DNA of 64,000 nt from Brachycybe producta (Eukaryota; Arthropoda; Diplopoda; Playtdesmida; Andrognathidae), in assembly GCA_036925085.1 (NCBI GenBank), contig JAUPFP010000035.1, forward strand, positions 497,501 to 561,500. The letters are read 5' to 3'. The notes beneath the pieces are model-generated. The model saw only the letters and a list, made by a program, of their open reading frames with translations, did no database searches and was not told where the DNA came from. The translations under genes were made by a program, and so were the position numbers. Below, piece after piece: positions 23,746 to 37,400 of this stretch. Each line of letters opens with the position of its first letter. Positions within the stretch are counted from its first letter, which is position 1.

Positions 23746-24381
23746 TAGCACGCGAAATTATTTTTCAATTAATTATTATGTGACTTCGAACCGGGAGAAA
23801 AAACGTTAAAAAACCGTTTTTCAATCAACAACGATCGCAGCGCCTACATTCGGAGAAATTCTGAACTAAACGATGTATCTAGCCTCTTAAAAATAACATT
23901 CGAAATTTCGCGGCATGAACCACTGTTGTATCCGTATTATTACAATTTTTTGCTTCTTATAACGCTTTAGTAAAAGAGCGCTTGGCAGCTTAGCAACTAT
24001 AAAATTTGCTCAGAAAGAAACTTGCAAGTTTTGTAACACCTGTCATTTTGTGTTATTTAAAAAAATTGTAATATTGGAACCAAGGTTTGTACTTTACAAA
24101 TTACAAACCTTGGGTAGGAACACCATAATAATAGATCATTAAACAAATCTTATAAACAACAGCAAAATTTGAGTTTATTATAATTCTAAACATAAAATAT
24201 ACGGTAAAACAACTAAAAACATGAGTAAATTGTCGCACGAATCGGACACAAAATGGCCGTTCACATGTATATTGCGTTATGTCATGCGTAGAAGAAAGGA
24301 GTGAAATTATTAACCTTCCATCCCCCCCCCTCTTTATTTTCTCGAATGTAGGTTGCAAACGTTATGTGACGCGTTCATTGC
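23746..24381. other. Intergenic upstream of CLASP, nothing recognised
   Basis: AT-rich, with a small inverted pair around CAAGGTTTGTA / TACAAACCTTG at 24080-24115. No gene was seen. Confidence 0.4.
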
Positions 24382-24540
24382 TGACGTCACTCGTATGTTT
24401 TTTTTATTATTATTATTTCACATCCAATATGGCGGTTTACGTCTTTGAGTGTGATTTTTATTCTCTTCTTGTGATATTTGTTGCTCAGTGACCGCGTATT
24501 TGATGAAGATGAGATCTTTTTGACGTAGATTTATCAATCG
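24382..24540 (+). promoter_or_regulatory. Likely CLASP promoter and non-coding exon 1
   Basis: A perfect CRE TGACGTCA at 24382-24389 and a consensus YY1 element CAATATGGCGGTTT near 24425-24438 are followed by a consensus donor ATCG|GTAAGT (exon end 24540). The next acceptors are at 28082 and 28284, just before the CLASP ATG. The combination looks like a housekeeping promoter. Assignment to CLASP is by position. Confidence 0.5.
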
Positions 24541-25212
24541 GTAAGTCATTATTAATGGTAACACGTATCATTCGTCTTCTTATCACTAATTTATCTGTAG
24601 ATAAATTAGGAATTTTAACCGCAAATTAGGGTTCATTTTTCTTCTCTCTTTTCTCTTCTCCCCCCTTTTTTTTTCTGACATTTTTCTCTTTCTTTACCGC
24701 TTTATTCTTGTCCGATTTTTCTTAAGATTTCAATCAATTCTTATCAATAAACGCAAGAAATGATTGATATTTAATACGATGCAAATTACATACGATTGTT
24801 TTCGGTTTCGAACCGACTTTCTAACGACCTTTTACATATAATTGCGATTAAATTGGTGCGCAAGAAAGAGAAACCCATTTAAATTTATGTAATTTTTGCT
24901 TATTTTCCAGTTATAATTTCAGTGAATTTCATTTATTTTATATGATTGTGTAATAATTGACGACGATGTTGAAAAAAAAAAGGTGTCTCTTTCATTCTTC
25001 AGGTCAAGGCTTTTTTTTTTGTGTTGTTATTATATATACGTTGCATATTTACTGTCGCTTATTTACTCTTTGCGTCATCCTTGTAACTATTATTATTATT
25101 ATTACATTTGACTTTCTTCTTTTTTTGGCGTCACTTAATTAATGTATGATCGATTAAATTATATTGATCTGATGGTGTTCGAGATCAGTTAAAGGGTTTT
25201 AAGTCCCACCTC

Positions 25213-25594
25213 TAGAGGTGGGACGAATCCTAAATTTTCTCGAATCCTAAAAGGTTCTCGAATCCTTTATATAAGAATTCTATGGTATATTTTAATGAAA
25301 TAATATTAAATATTAAATTATTAATAATAAAAAAAACACAGTGTGGCACTCAGGGTAGCCACAAGGTGATCCGGGTACCACCGAAATTGCAACAATCACC
25401 GGTTTTTTTTTTTTTTTTGGTTTGTGAACGCTGCTTTTATTTGGACGTCAATTACGTTAAAACTAATTTTTACCGATGTTTTGAACAGGTTTTTAAGGTT
25501 AGGATTCGAAAGACGAAAAATAGCGTGAAGATTCGAGTTTTCGAATCTCAAGAATATTTTTCAAGATTCGAGGATTCGAATTTGCCCATCTCTA
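25213..25594. mobile_element. hAT-type MITE, TAGAGATGGG family, copy 1
   Basis: Ends TAGAGGTGGGACGAAT and ATTTGCCCATCTCTA. The interior matches 46197-46586 over its length, including AATATTAAATATTAAATTAT. The right flank GTTTTAAC resembles GTTTTAAG at 25196-25203 on the left, with 9 extra bases (TCCCACCTC) that mirror the element end. Confidence 0.7.
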
Positions 25595-26154
25595 GTTTTA
25601 ACTAACTAATATAGCTTGCGTTTGCGTTTTTCGTCATGATTGATGAAATAGTTTGCTGAGTTGCTTGCAACAACAACAAGACGATTGGAGTATTCTTTTC
25701 TATTAGAGAAGCCACTAACTAGCCTCTAAGATAAGATGTGGAATTACGTAGGTTATGTCGAAGACACTGCTGCAAGAAAGCAGCGACTAACTGGGCTTTT
25801 ATGAAACCGTGCACAGAGATTGGCTCCTAATCAAAAGAAATTAATCATTAAACGGGAATGAGTAACGTAAACTGAATACGTAAAATATGAAGATCACTTA
25901 AAAAATATGCACATTGTATATAGACTATGCAGAATAAAAAAATGTAAAGAAAATAGATCTACAAGAAACCGTAAAATTCGAAAATAAACAACAAAAAATA
26001 CATACAAAGAAAAAAAAAATACAAGGAATATTCTTTAAACTGCAAGTAAATGCAAAAAAAAAATGTAAACAAAATATACAAAACAACCACGTAACTAAAA
26101 CGATGCATGTTGATTAAAACTGCAAAAAATCTTCAGGAAACTATAAACTACATA

Positions 26155-26645
26155 ATTAAAAAAATTGAAGAAATTACTTGAAATTTAATAAAAAAAAACT
26201 GAAAAAATTGCTTGAAATTAAAAAAAAAAATTGAAGAAATTACTTGAAATTAAAAAAAAACTGAAGAAATGGCTTAAAATTTTAAACAATTTAAAGAAAT
26301 TATTGAAATTTTTTGTACAAATGAAGAAATTACTTGAAATTAAAAAAAAACTGAAGAAATTGCTTGAAATTAAAAATAAAATTGAAAAAATTACTTGAAA
26401 TTTAATAAAAAAAAACGGAAGAAATTGCTTGAAATTAAAAAAAATTGAAGAAATTACTTGAAATTAAAAAAAAAAAACTGAAGAAATTGCTTAAAATTTT
26501 AAACAATTTAAAGAAATTATTGGAATTTTTTTAAAAAAATGAAGAAATTAATTAAAAAAATTGAAGAAATTACTTGAAATTTTTAAAAAATGAAGAAATT
26601 ACTTGAAATTTTTTAAAAAAAAATTGATAAAATTACTTGAATTTT
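26155..26645. repeat. A-rich minisatellite, ~35-bp units
   Basis: About a dozen tandem units of the form TGAAGAAATTACTTGAAATT plus a variable A run, with length differences between units. There is no stable open frame. Likely a replication-slippage product. Confidence 0.8.
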
Positions 26646-27455
26646 TAAAGACATCTGCTAAAACTAACTGCAGGAGTGACAACTGAGTGTTAAAGAAAAC
26701 CTGCAAGAAACACCCGAAATTGTAAATTCCTGCAGGATTCAATCTCTGCACAAGATTCTCATAAAATCCTAAACGTAATGATGCCCTGTTGACACTGAAG
26801 CAACAAGTGTGAACATTTACGTTGACCTATGTCGAAAGACGTTCTTCTTGTAACAAGAAGAGAGGAAACGTTTGAGCCTACACGGAAGGAAGAAACATGT
26901 TTGCTAATGCCAGAATGTCCTATTCGTAGCCTATTAGTATCCTCACAAAGGGGGCCAACACAATTATTGAAGTCAAATATTTGAAAAGACAACTAACTGC
27001 CATCAGTCATGAGTCATGACAGTTAACAAGACGCAATTAGTGACAACCTTTATACGTTAGGGAAACAAATTGGATAAAGGTTGCTTATGTGTGTCGCTTG
27101 TTCCGTTGTCATTTTACCTTTGAAAAGTTTACTACTCGAGATGGAAACTCCCAAAACAAGGCAGAGAACGTGTGCAACAAAGTATAGCAGAAACATCGAT
27201 AGCACCGTACGTCAATTAGGAGCAACTTTTGTTTCGGAAACCTGTTGCTGCAAGGTCGAAATGTTGACACTTGTTGACTATGTGTGCGAACCGCGTTCAA
27301 ATGCATAGACATTTCAGCATGCACGTCGGGCATGATGCGGCAGCAGTCGCAATCCTAAATGAAATTTGACGTTTGCAGAAAAGCAATATTGATTCTAACC
27401 ATCTTGTAGTTTTGAACAATGATTCAAGTTGCAATCGCTCCTTGAATGTTGTGGC

Positions 27456-27659
27456 CAGGCTTGCCACCTTTCCTCCTTTGTAGAGGACAGTCCTCCATTC
27501 GGAGGAAATGTCCTCCGACGAGGACCGTCCTCCACGAAGGCAAACACGTCCTCCACACAAATAAATTGTATAAAAACATAAATACGTTCGTGGAGAATGG
27601 TCCTGGCCGGAATTCATTTCTTCCGAATGGAGGTTCGTCCTCCACAGGTGGCAAGCCTA
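27456..27659. mobile_element. hAT-type MITE, 204 bp, perfect 8-bp target duplication
   Basis: Terminal inverted repeats CAGGCTTGCCACC and GGTGGCAAGCCTA, with inner GGAGGAC-type repeats. Perfect direct repeats GTTGTGGC at 27448-27455 and 27660-27667. CA...TA ends with an 8-bp duplication fit the hAT superfamily. Confidence 0.85.
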
Positions 27660-28082
27660 GTTGTGGCTATTACCTAGGTTTTTATAGCTTGCACTACTCA
27701 ATTAGGTTTTTTATTTTAATACCCCCTTTTTCAATTATGCTAATTTTTGCTCGACACATGTTAAAGGTCGTTGACCTAAAAAAAAAACTGTCCATTTTGC
27801 AAACTACATTTCGTTCTTCGGGAACATCTTTCAGCTTTTAAGAAAAATCGGGCGTATTTTTTAATATGTTCTTCAGGTATTAAGGTGAATTCGTGGCGTT
27901 TGGAATCACTGTTTTGTTGCTAGAGCAAATAAAGAGTAACTTTGGAAATGCAAAATTGACTATAATATCTCGTTGCACTTAAATTGCAAATCTTGGATTG
28001 TTTAGGCTCATTATGTATAAATGCTATTGTTATAAAATTAAGTTCCTTTTTTCATTGATTTCTTATTTCGTTTTTATTTTAG

Positions 28083-28293
28083 GTGATTTCTGGTGAAGCG
28101 GGATTATCGTCAGTAATAAGTTTGAATTCGAAACTAGTGTGAAGTCGGTTTTATTTGTTCGTCCGAGTTCTCGCTCTCTCTAATTTGTTTTAGTTATTTT
28201 CGAAAGTCGGACCCTCTCCCCCCCTCCCCCTTTCTCTTCTTTCGTCTGTGCGACCATTCGGGGCCGGTCCCTCCTCCTTTTTCAGACACAAAG
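28083..28293 (+). promoter_or_regulatory. CLASP 5' UTR, start ambiguous between two acceptors
   Basis: An acceptor ending TTTTAG (exon from 28083) and a stronger pyrimidine-rich one ending CTTTTTCAG (exon from 28285) both precede the ATG. The second would leave a leader of only 9 bases in this exon. Confidence 0.45.
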
Positions 28294-28479
28294 ATGTCGA
28301 CTTTGAACGATTTCCTCCCACAAATGGGAACTCAGGACACCAAAAAGAAGCTCCAGTTGGGTACGGACATCATCTCCTTTCTAGAGAACTCGAGTTCGAA
28401 CTCGCTTCGAGATGAATGTGACGATCTCGGTTCTTTCATCGACTCACTCGTCGCTTGGCTTCACAGCAGCAACTTCAAG
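28294..28479 (+). CDS. CLASP: CLASP coding exon 1
   Basis: 62 codons, MSTLNDFLPQ to HSSNFK, corresponding to the first HEAT helices of TOG1. Donor AAG|GTATGG. Confidence 0.9.
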
Positions 28480-31400
28480 GTATGGAAATATGATGAAGTG
28501 CTTCTTATTCATTTTTATTCCTTTTCATTTTTAATATAAACGATCAATTAAATTACACGAGGCTCACCTGAAGGCATTTATTTTTTCTTATCTGACATCA
28601 ATTCATTATCGTGATTCTTTTTGCGGTTCATTATGATGAACAAGTAGAAGAAGCCGAAGCCGCCGTCCACCGCGGTTTTTGCTTTTTCTTCTTGTCTTCG
28701 TCTTCACTGACACAATTTCGTTATTTTTTCGTTCTTTTTTTTTTCTACTTGAACTGGTTTACGTTTTCGACTTTTGTTGGAAAAAAAGCTGAAATTTTGA
28801 GAGGTCATACGTTGCACTGAATTAGAATAACATAATTAATATGGTGAGAACCTTTTAACGCAAAAACGGATAACACGAAAAATGGAATAACACAAAATAT
28901 TTTTTTCAGGCCGGTCTTTTAGTATAACATAAAATTTCCTTCTTTTAACATGAAGTTCGTGTGTTCAGAATACTCTTGCTTGGGCTTGTACCCTTGTTGA
29001 CTTCTGGGGCTCAGGCTCTTCTCAACTGAGGGTTGAGAAGTTCAGTTACTCGAGAGGCTTTTGACTTGTGCGGATCCGATGAGCGACGACGGAAGTGTTG
29101 ATTACGAGTACAAGTTTTACTATCATGCACTCATTGTTGGGAGAAACGCCACGAGTGCATCAATGTCAGCAAGTCAACTAAACTGTCCTCGTCAGATGAC
29201 TTGCAAGTTTGATGAGCATCTCTTTGATGTCGGGCTTGTCTACGCGCCACCTCACTGAGCCCGAGTACGCACCCTAACACGAAAACTTTTCTGCTCGCTT
29301 CCATTTCGTGTTAAACGATTTCCACTATGATGTAAATGTTTAACACGAAATGTACCGGTATTTCGAACACACCACCAGTCGTTTCACATGAAAAAATATT
29401 CCTGACTTTTCTCATCTCGCAATGCTTTGTTAGTAAGGCCCCCCCCCCCTTTATATGTAACAGACAGATTTTAAGATGATGGGCAAGTTATTGAAGTGTC
29501 GCTCACTTTACCAAATTTACTGTTCAAGATGGTTCACAGTGGAAATTTGGAAGGAATCACAAGAAAAATGTTTTTTTTCTTTTTTTCTAAAAGTGCTTTC
29601 TTAGTTAAGTCGATGGTCAGTTTGAACAAAGGAGCTATTTGAAAATTGTGTGTGTGTAACTGCTGTTACCAGAGAGTGACCATTGGACCACTTTAAAATA
29701 AGACTTATTTCAAGATATTTCTTCCAAATATGGAAGATTTGATTGTTTGTGACGGGAAAAGGAACGAGAAATCGAGAGGAAATTTGCATAAAAAGTCGTT
29801 TCTCCTCTTTTTCTACGCTTTTTAGGGATCTGGTTTTTTTTTTTTTTTTTTTTTTTTTGAAAACCGCAAATTTTTTTATGATTATGTTTTTTCAGCTTTT
29901 TTGGTTGGACGTCATTTCTAGTTATAAATTATTATGCTTATTGCTTACGAAATTATACATGTAATGGGAAAACAAAACTCAAGATGATGATGATGATGAT
30001 ATTAATAAGAAAAACAACAAAGGAAAAAAAAGAGAGAAAGATTGTTCAGGTAAACTTGTTTTGCTTCCCACTCTAGTCTCTACTGCTCTGGCCACAACTA
30101 CACTCATCCTAAGTTACGGAAAAGGAATCAATGAGGATTTTTGTGGTAGATAGATAATATGGCAAGGTCATTTCGAAACTCATTGATTCACGATGTTTTG
30201 ACGTCTCTTTTTCATTTACAAAAGGTAGAGTTATGGAAAGACTTAAAATTGAACAGCCATCCATCCATATTCATGAAAAATTTTACGATGAAGTGAATTT
30301 CGTACAGCCATCTTGTTATTTTCAATTTTAAGGAGAAGTGCAAATGGAAGTGAAATATTCTCACAAAATTTTTCTGTTTTGTGGAACTTATTTTATTATT
30401 AAATTATATAAGTAGGTAGGGACTTAAATCTATTTAATTAAGAAACATCAGAATTGCTAACAGATGAAATGCAGGTTAAAACTAGAGATGGGCGAATAGT
30501 ATCCGCGAATACTAAAAGTATTCGAAGATTCGAGGTCTCGAATAGAACGTCGATAATTATTTCGTTTATGCTTGTTTACGTTTAACCTCAAAACTAAAAA
30601 AAAAGTCTTATTAGTGCTATCATTTATTTATTAATGAATTAAAATCTGAAGTAGTTCAAATATAATATATGGTCTTATTTTCAATTGTAAAACTTCAAAT
30701 AACTATTTGGGGGGACATGTATTCGAATATTCGAGGTCTGGTTAATATTCGAATTCGAGAAAAATGTTATTCGCCCATCTTTAATATGCACGGAGCCCTG
30801 TAAAGAACATGCGAGATTTTTTTTTTTAAATCTCGACATTTCGACTTTTAATCCCTTTTCTTCGTCCATGTTAATTGTGCCATGTTGCGCACACCATACT
30901 CTAATAATGAAATTATTGCAAGCGCTCTCTTGTAGCAGCAATAATTTAATTTTTTAGAGTATAGTGCGCACAACATGGCATAATTAACATGGCGGAATAA
31001 ACGAGATTAAAAGTCGAAATGTCAAGATTCTGGAAAAAGTTGAAATGTCGAGATTTTAAAAAAAAATATGGGCTGTCCTTTACAGGACTCCGTAAATATG
31101 ATAAAAATATGATACATATCAAAATATTATGGTACATATAAAAGAAAATCTCATGTAATTTTGATATTTGACAAAAAAAAGTCATGATTTTTTTTTCACC
31201 CCTGGACGTACGCCTGTATTGACCTTCAAGCGAATTTACTGTTGATTGGGCAGCTCTTAATATTTCTCTCTCGTTTACTTTTTCCATTCATTTTATATAG
31301 GTAATATTTATTTATGTTCACCCTGTATTTTTAAAGAATGCAAAAGTGGAAGCCACCACGATTATGTAGTTAGTTTTTTCACGGTAGAAGCAAAATCGTG

Positions 31401-34400
31401 AATGAACTCGAGTAAGTATTATATAAGGAGCTTGTTGGGTTGGGTGGGAATGGATGGGCGGGGCGTGTTCAATATAGTAATTATAATTACATTAGTTTTT
31501 TTTTTTTCTTTCTCTTTTGGAATGATAAAACTGATGATAACATTAGGTGGTGTTGACAATTGAAAGGGTTTTTTTTTGTTTTTCTTCTAGAAGGTGGATC
31601 TCTCCCATTTTTAATTTGAGAAAGAGTTTTTTGTTTGTTTATAAAAAAGGGCATTAACCCTAAATTCATGACCAACCTAATGTATATCTTAACTAACTAA
31701 TCTAAAATAACTTGAAGATGAATTACTTCAAAGTGTTTTAGAAATTTAAGGAATGAATCACGTACATGATGCACATGTAAGGTTATTTTTTAGTTTTCAG
31801 TTTGATGATATCTTTACAATATTGGTCCAACTTCTTAAGAAATATGTGTATGCATTCAAAATCGAGCAATTAAAATACAGACAATTAGAAATCGGGACGA
31901 ACAGAAGTTGGCTCCGCTCTTTTTATGACGACTGGCAACTTCTAAATGGTTGGTTATATAGTCTGACTTCACATGCTCCGCCCTTTTCAACGTCGAACCA
32001 CACAACAAACCAATTAGAAGTTGCCGGTCGTCATAAAACGGGCGGAGCCAACTTCTGTTTGTCCCGATTTCTAATTGCCTGTGTTAAAATTGCACGCATC
32101 GATAGTTTTATTTTCAAATATATCAACGTGAAAGTACTATGAAGTGATTCAGTTACTTTTCTAGTTTCCAAAGTCTTTTCAATTTCTTCTAAAGTGCTGT
32201 GAATGAGTTGATTTTTTTTCTTCATTCATTTCAATCACGTTGATTTGAATGAAAAAAAGAAAACAATTTAAATCAATCCATCCTGATGTGATATCATATT
32301 TTATGACCATCTTGTTATGCTATATACCAGTACAAATGCGACAATAATTGTCATTATGATAATATTTTCTGATTTGCTTTTGTGGCTGTTAAGCCTCGTT
32401 TTCACGATGATAGTTTTCGCGATAGTTGCTGTCATCAGAGCAGCAACTATTGCGTGAACTATCATCGTGCAAACCACATGATAGTTACTATCACACTATC
32501 TTGTTTGACTAGATAGTTGATAGTACTGTCGCAATATAGTAATAGTTGTTGAGTGACCGCGTGTAGGGAAATTTGACTTCTGGAGGGAGGGAGGGGCAAC
32601 ACTGTTGTCGACTCAATGAGATCTGTGAAGTAGACGTCACACATCCACGACAGAACTATCACGTTACTTCAAAGACATGTAGACAGTTGGTATCGTGAGA
32701 GGGAACTATCGCCACTTTCATGACAGCTACTCTCAAGAAAAAAAAACTATCACCGTGAAAACGAGTCTTTAGAATGTTTTGAGCTGGATATATTGTTCTG
32801 TCATGTGACAGTTTTTAGCTAGATACGATATTTTTCTGTCATATGACAAGCTTGCTACTTTTCTGTAGTGTAAGGATCGCTCCCCGGAGTTCGATTCCAT
32901 TGTGTTCCTCCTGTCATTTGAATATTTTGCAATGACTACTTCTGGTTGTTAAGAGTGTGGCTGGTGTTTTTCTTTCTCTATTGCGAGGAAATGGAGAAGA
33001 ATTACTCACGGTCACAACGTATTTATTGTCAGGTGTGTGTGTGTGTGTACAAGCCCCTGTTTGTGATTGTTGTTCTTTTGCCAATCAAGTCTACTACATT
33101 TGCCAATTTCAGACCTTATTTTTGAGCTCAAAACAACTTCCTGTTTGTCTGCCTCGGCTTAGAATAGAATCGTTTTCTTGTTGTTCTTTTTTCGGAGGTC
33201 GGAGTTATTATAATTTATTAATGTATATGGCACTGGGAGACCTAATTATATAAGAGCTAACTAACAAAAGCTTGACTGTTTTTATTCGAAAATTATTTTT
33301 TTTCTGAAGTGCAAAACTGAACGAATATAGTGCAGTAGATTTCGTCTCTCCTTCCTTTTTGACGGGCGCAGTTTCAGTCAGCGTTGAAATTTTATATGAA
33401 ACTAATTAAAATGAATTTTTTTTAGATATGCACATCATATAAATTTAATTAGTACATTTTTCCTATTATTAAAACAAATAATAGTTGCATTAAAACGTGG
33501 AAGTTGTCAGTTAAAAAGGGTCAATTTAATTTTGTTGCCTATTTGCAAAATATTCAAAAAAAAAAATAAATAAATAATAACAATGGCAAGCTCACGATGG
33601 GACCGCGACGGACGGATCTGGAATGAGCTAGCTCTCTTTAAGTCTGTAGGGGTCCAATTATACAGGAACGTGACGACTACGGGACGAGCATGACATGAGA
33701 GCCCAAAATAAAAAGCCTTTCTATTTATATTAGCACGTGTGGGAGACATGGATGAGACTGGCAACGACTTTAGATTCCTTCTCCTCACGCGTGACATGGC
33801 AAACTGTTAAAATGTGACTCGTTCTAAAAATCGAGTACAGACAAACGAGAACGGGACGTGAACCGAAAAAGATTCCGGAAAAATATTATTGGCAACGAAA
33901 GACAGCCATCCGTTCCACAAACGAGCTCGGTTTCAATATAAACAGTTCTATTAAAAAACATTGACTCATATTTTGGTTCGGTGCTTGTGTCGTGCTCGTC
34001 CCGTAGTCGTCCAGTTCCTGTATAGTTGGACCTTAGATCTGCAGATCTAATCGATCGATGAACTGCTGTGTGATCCACGGGTCGTCATTTCGATCATGAT
34101 TCGTGGTAAAAGAATTTTATAATACAGGGTGTCTACATAGAAATGCCCTAATTTTGGAACCTTTTTTTATAATAGGTACTACGTTTTTTTTTAGGTCTGA
34201 CTTGTCCATTGTGTACGACAGGAGTTGAAATTCCTGCCTAAATTTTCTTACGGCCAAAGTTTGGTGCGTTTGGCGCTGTTGTCAGTCTGTGCGAAAATGG
34301 CATCAATCTCTACTTGCTGATCGGCCTCCTCCATGCTTTTCGCACGGACTGACAACAGCGCCAAACGCACCAAAGTTTGTCCGTGAGAAAATTTAGGCTG

Positions 34401-37400
34401 GAATTTCAACTCTTGTCGTACACAACGGACAAGTCAGACCTGAGAAAAAGAAATGCATTACCTATTATTAAAAAGGTTCCAAAATTAGGGCATTTCGGTG
34501 TAGACACCCTGTATTCTAAGGAAACGGGCAGAAAATGTATTTCGTATTATCCGTTTTCGTGTTTTACGGTTTTCTCTATCATTTTAATGTTTACTTTAAA
34601 GAAACACCTGGGTTTTAGTTACGAATTTCTGTACACGTAGGAGTTATTTATTTAATATAATTTGCATTATTTAGAAAAAAGTACAAGAGACTCAAAAGTG
34701 ACTTTAGTTGGTGAATTACATTAGATTCTATGGGGTGTGGTTCTGGTTTTATTTTTTTGGTCATTTTTTGTGATGTTTTTTTTTTGTGAAGTTTTTTTTT
34801 TTTGGTTGTTATTGTTTACTTTGATTTCAAGAGTCTTGAGATTTTTATCGTGACTTAATTTTTTTCTAAACTTTAAAAAAGTCCTGTTTTTTAGGGTGGA
34901 GTTTATGCGTTTTTGAATAATATCATTGACCAATATATTCGATAGCACTTTTTTTGTTCTCGATATTTGTCGTCAAACTTTTATTTACACTTAGAAATTG
35001 ACTGCAAAATATTTGCATCTTGATTTTGGGCGTCGTTTTTTATCACAGTTGGAATTAGTCACCCAAAAGGCGCCTGGTTCAGACCATGGGGTTAGCTGAG
35101 CTTGGTTACATTTAGGTTAGGTTTACAGTGCGCATTGTTCAATTGCACTAACCGAAGTTGATGATGATGATACTTCAGTGATTATTCGGCACATGCTCAG
35201 TAGAGAGCAACTCTTACGGTTAACTTACATTAAAAGTCATGGTCTGAACCAGGCCTAATAAGATTAAATTCTGCGTAATGAAATAAGTCTTGTTTCCTTT
35301 TAATTGAATCATGTTTCTGGTGATTTGGCTCCTATAGCTGAGTGATTTACAACGCAAATAGAAAACGACGAGGAGGAGGTTGGTTGTGGACCTCTTTTAG
35401 TTTTGTTTTCCTCACCCACGCAACTAAATTTAAAAGATTTCAAAGAAAATGCAACCAAAGAAATTTAGAACAAACAGCTGATCTTTTTAAAAAAAAAAAC
35501 GTTTCTAAACTCAACAGTTTTTTTTTAGAATCAAAGGCCGAGAAAGTTATAGATTTCGTACTTTGACGTCACTGCTGGCTCACCGGATGCGCAAACGTCC
35601 TATGCGTTGTGCCAGTTCAAGAGTTCGTTTTGAGATAAAAAAAAAAAAGGTTGAACAAGCATCTTGTAAGTTGTGTACTAACGAGATTCTAGTGAGTGTG
35701 GATTTGTTTCTGAGGGTGCGTTTGAAACTAACCCACATTGTACAATCGGACTGTTGAAGTTGTTCTGGAGGTGTTTGAGAATGTCGAACAGTTTGATTGA
35801 AATTGATTCCTATTGTATCGGTAGCATGAGGAAAATTGGCTAAATTTGACATTTGCATTTTGGTTATGAGCTGCCATTGTTAAATTAAACAGTAAAGACA
35901 GTTTTCCTGTGAAAACAAGGACGCTAAGCGTTCTCTATGCAATAACAGTGTGTAGCCTTTCACTTTTTAATGAATTTGATAGAATCTTCTAAAAACGGCA
36001 GCACTTACAAAATACGTACAGCCATTTATGAGTGATTTGTTAAATTTGTCCCCCGTTTCTTGCTATCATTTTACTTGTTTCAATTCATGTTGCCAATGTT
36101 GGTTATCCTAATTGAAAATTTGAAATCGACTCCAGCTAGTGTGTGGCTGGAGTCGATTTCAAATTTTCAATTAGTGGACAATTTCTAATACCTAGTATGC
36201 TATGCACTCCTGATAATTTAAATGCATTTAAATATTAAATGTGTTCTACCGAGCCCTGTGAAGGGCAAACAAACAATATATCAAATTCAATTTACTCAGC
36301 TGATAATCTGAAAATATTGAGTTAATGCTTAACTATTAAATATAAACTATTGACAAATCATTGATTTTGTATTTCAATTTAAAGTATTAATAATGAAGTC
36401 AATTCTTATTTGATGTTCATGGCCTTAACTGGATTCCGTATAATTCACCTAATCACATTTAATTTGAATTCATTTAACTCATGTGTGTACAAGGTATTAG
36501 ATTATTGTTTGAGTAGAAAGAAAAATTAGAAAAAAAAGTTAAATGATTATTATCAATTGAAAAAGATTATAAAAATTTAAAAAAAGGCATCTGAAATTAC
36601 TAGTTGCTGCATGTAGGCCCTACTATACTGTATTATAAGGGCAGTAGTCATTCGACAATGGGATTTAATTCCTGAAAATGTTGTGAATGAAGGAATTTCT
36701 ATTTAGAAGATGTATAATGATATATACATTTTACAAAGGATGTAATGTGTGCTGCTTTGGCATGACGGTGCATTTGAGATGCAGTTTTGGACTTAAATTA
36801 TTCTCTGACACTATAAACCCTTTGAGGCTACTTGCAGAATAATTATTCAAATTTATATAATACGTGTAGAAAAAAATACAGTGACTTTTTCAATGCAAGT
36901 GTGCTCGAATGCACCCTATCTGAATGCAAACTGATGGGACAGTGTGTTCTTACGGGGAATAATAATGGAATAAACATTTTTTCGCTGTTTCTTTCCGTCC
37001 GTTTTCGCCTCTTTTCTACTTACTGCCTGGATTGCGATTCATTTGAAGAAGTTTGGAATCCATCTAATTTTCTAATTAAGAGAGAGATTATGAAATTGTA
37101 TATTTATTCTTAAATTATATTTATTATATGTTATGCAACACTTGTCTGGCGTCCTCCTCCTCCTCCTAAGTTGTTTGTTTTTCTTGTGGTTCTCTCACAC
37201 GTCACGTAGGACTGGACGGCAGTCTTATTTTCAGTTTTGTATCCGAGCCAATTGGCATTCAAAACTTCATTAAGTGCAATTTCTGTGATTTGTCCAAATG
37301 TTTGTGTTGACCTTCATATTTTGTTATTAACTGTATTAATTAGTGTTAGTCACTTATTAAAGAAAGGAAAGAATTGTGAAAAGTGTGATACCTACACACA

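Larger units (their letters stand above)
24541..28082 (+). other. CLASP 5' UTR intron (about 3.5 kb)
   Basis: Contains a hAT-type MITE (25213-25594), an A-rich minisatellite (about 26155-26645) and a second hAT-type MITE with an 8-bp duplication (27456-27659). No coding exon was recognised. Confidence 0.45.

Noticed and set aside
24957-25142. 61-codon hydrophobic frame in the CLASP leader intron
   Set aside because: Its composition mirrors T-rich DNA. No signal for a real exon.
26155-26645. Possible CRISPR-like array
   Set aside because: Units are contiguous A-rich minisatellite repeats without unique spacers, and the context is an animal genome.
32860-32915. tRNA/SINE-like B-box (GAGTTCGATTCCA)
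   Set aside because: No matching A-box, acceptor stem or cloverleaf could be built around it.
32957-33253. 98-codon plus frame with Cys-rich start
   Set aside because: The start spans a (GT)n microsatellite, with no motif and no splice support.
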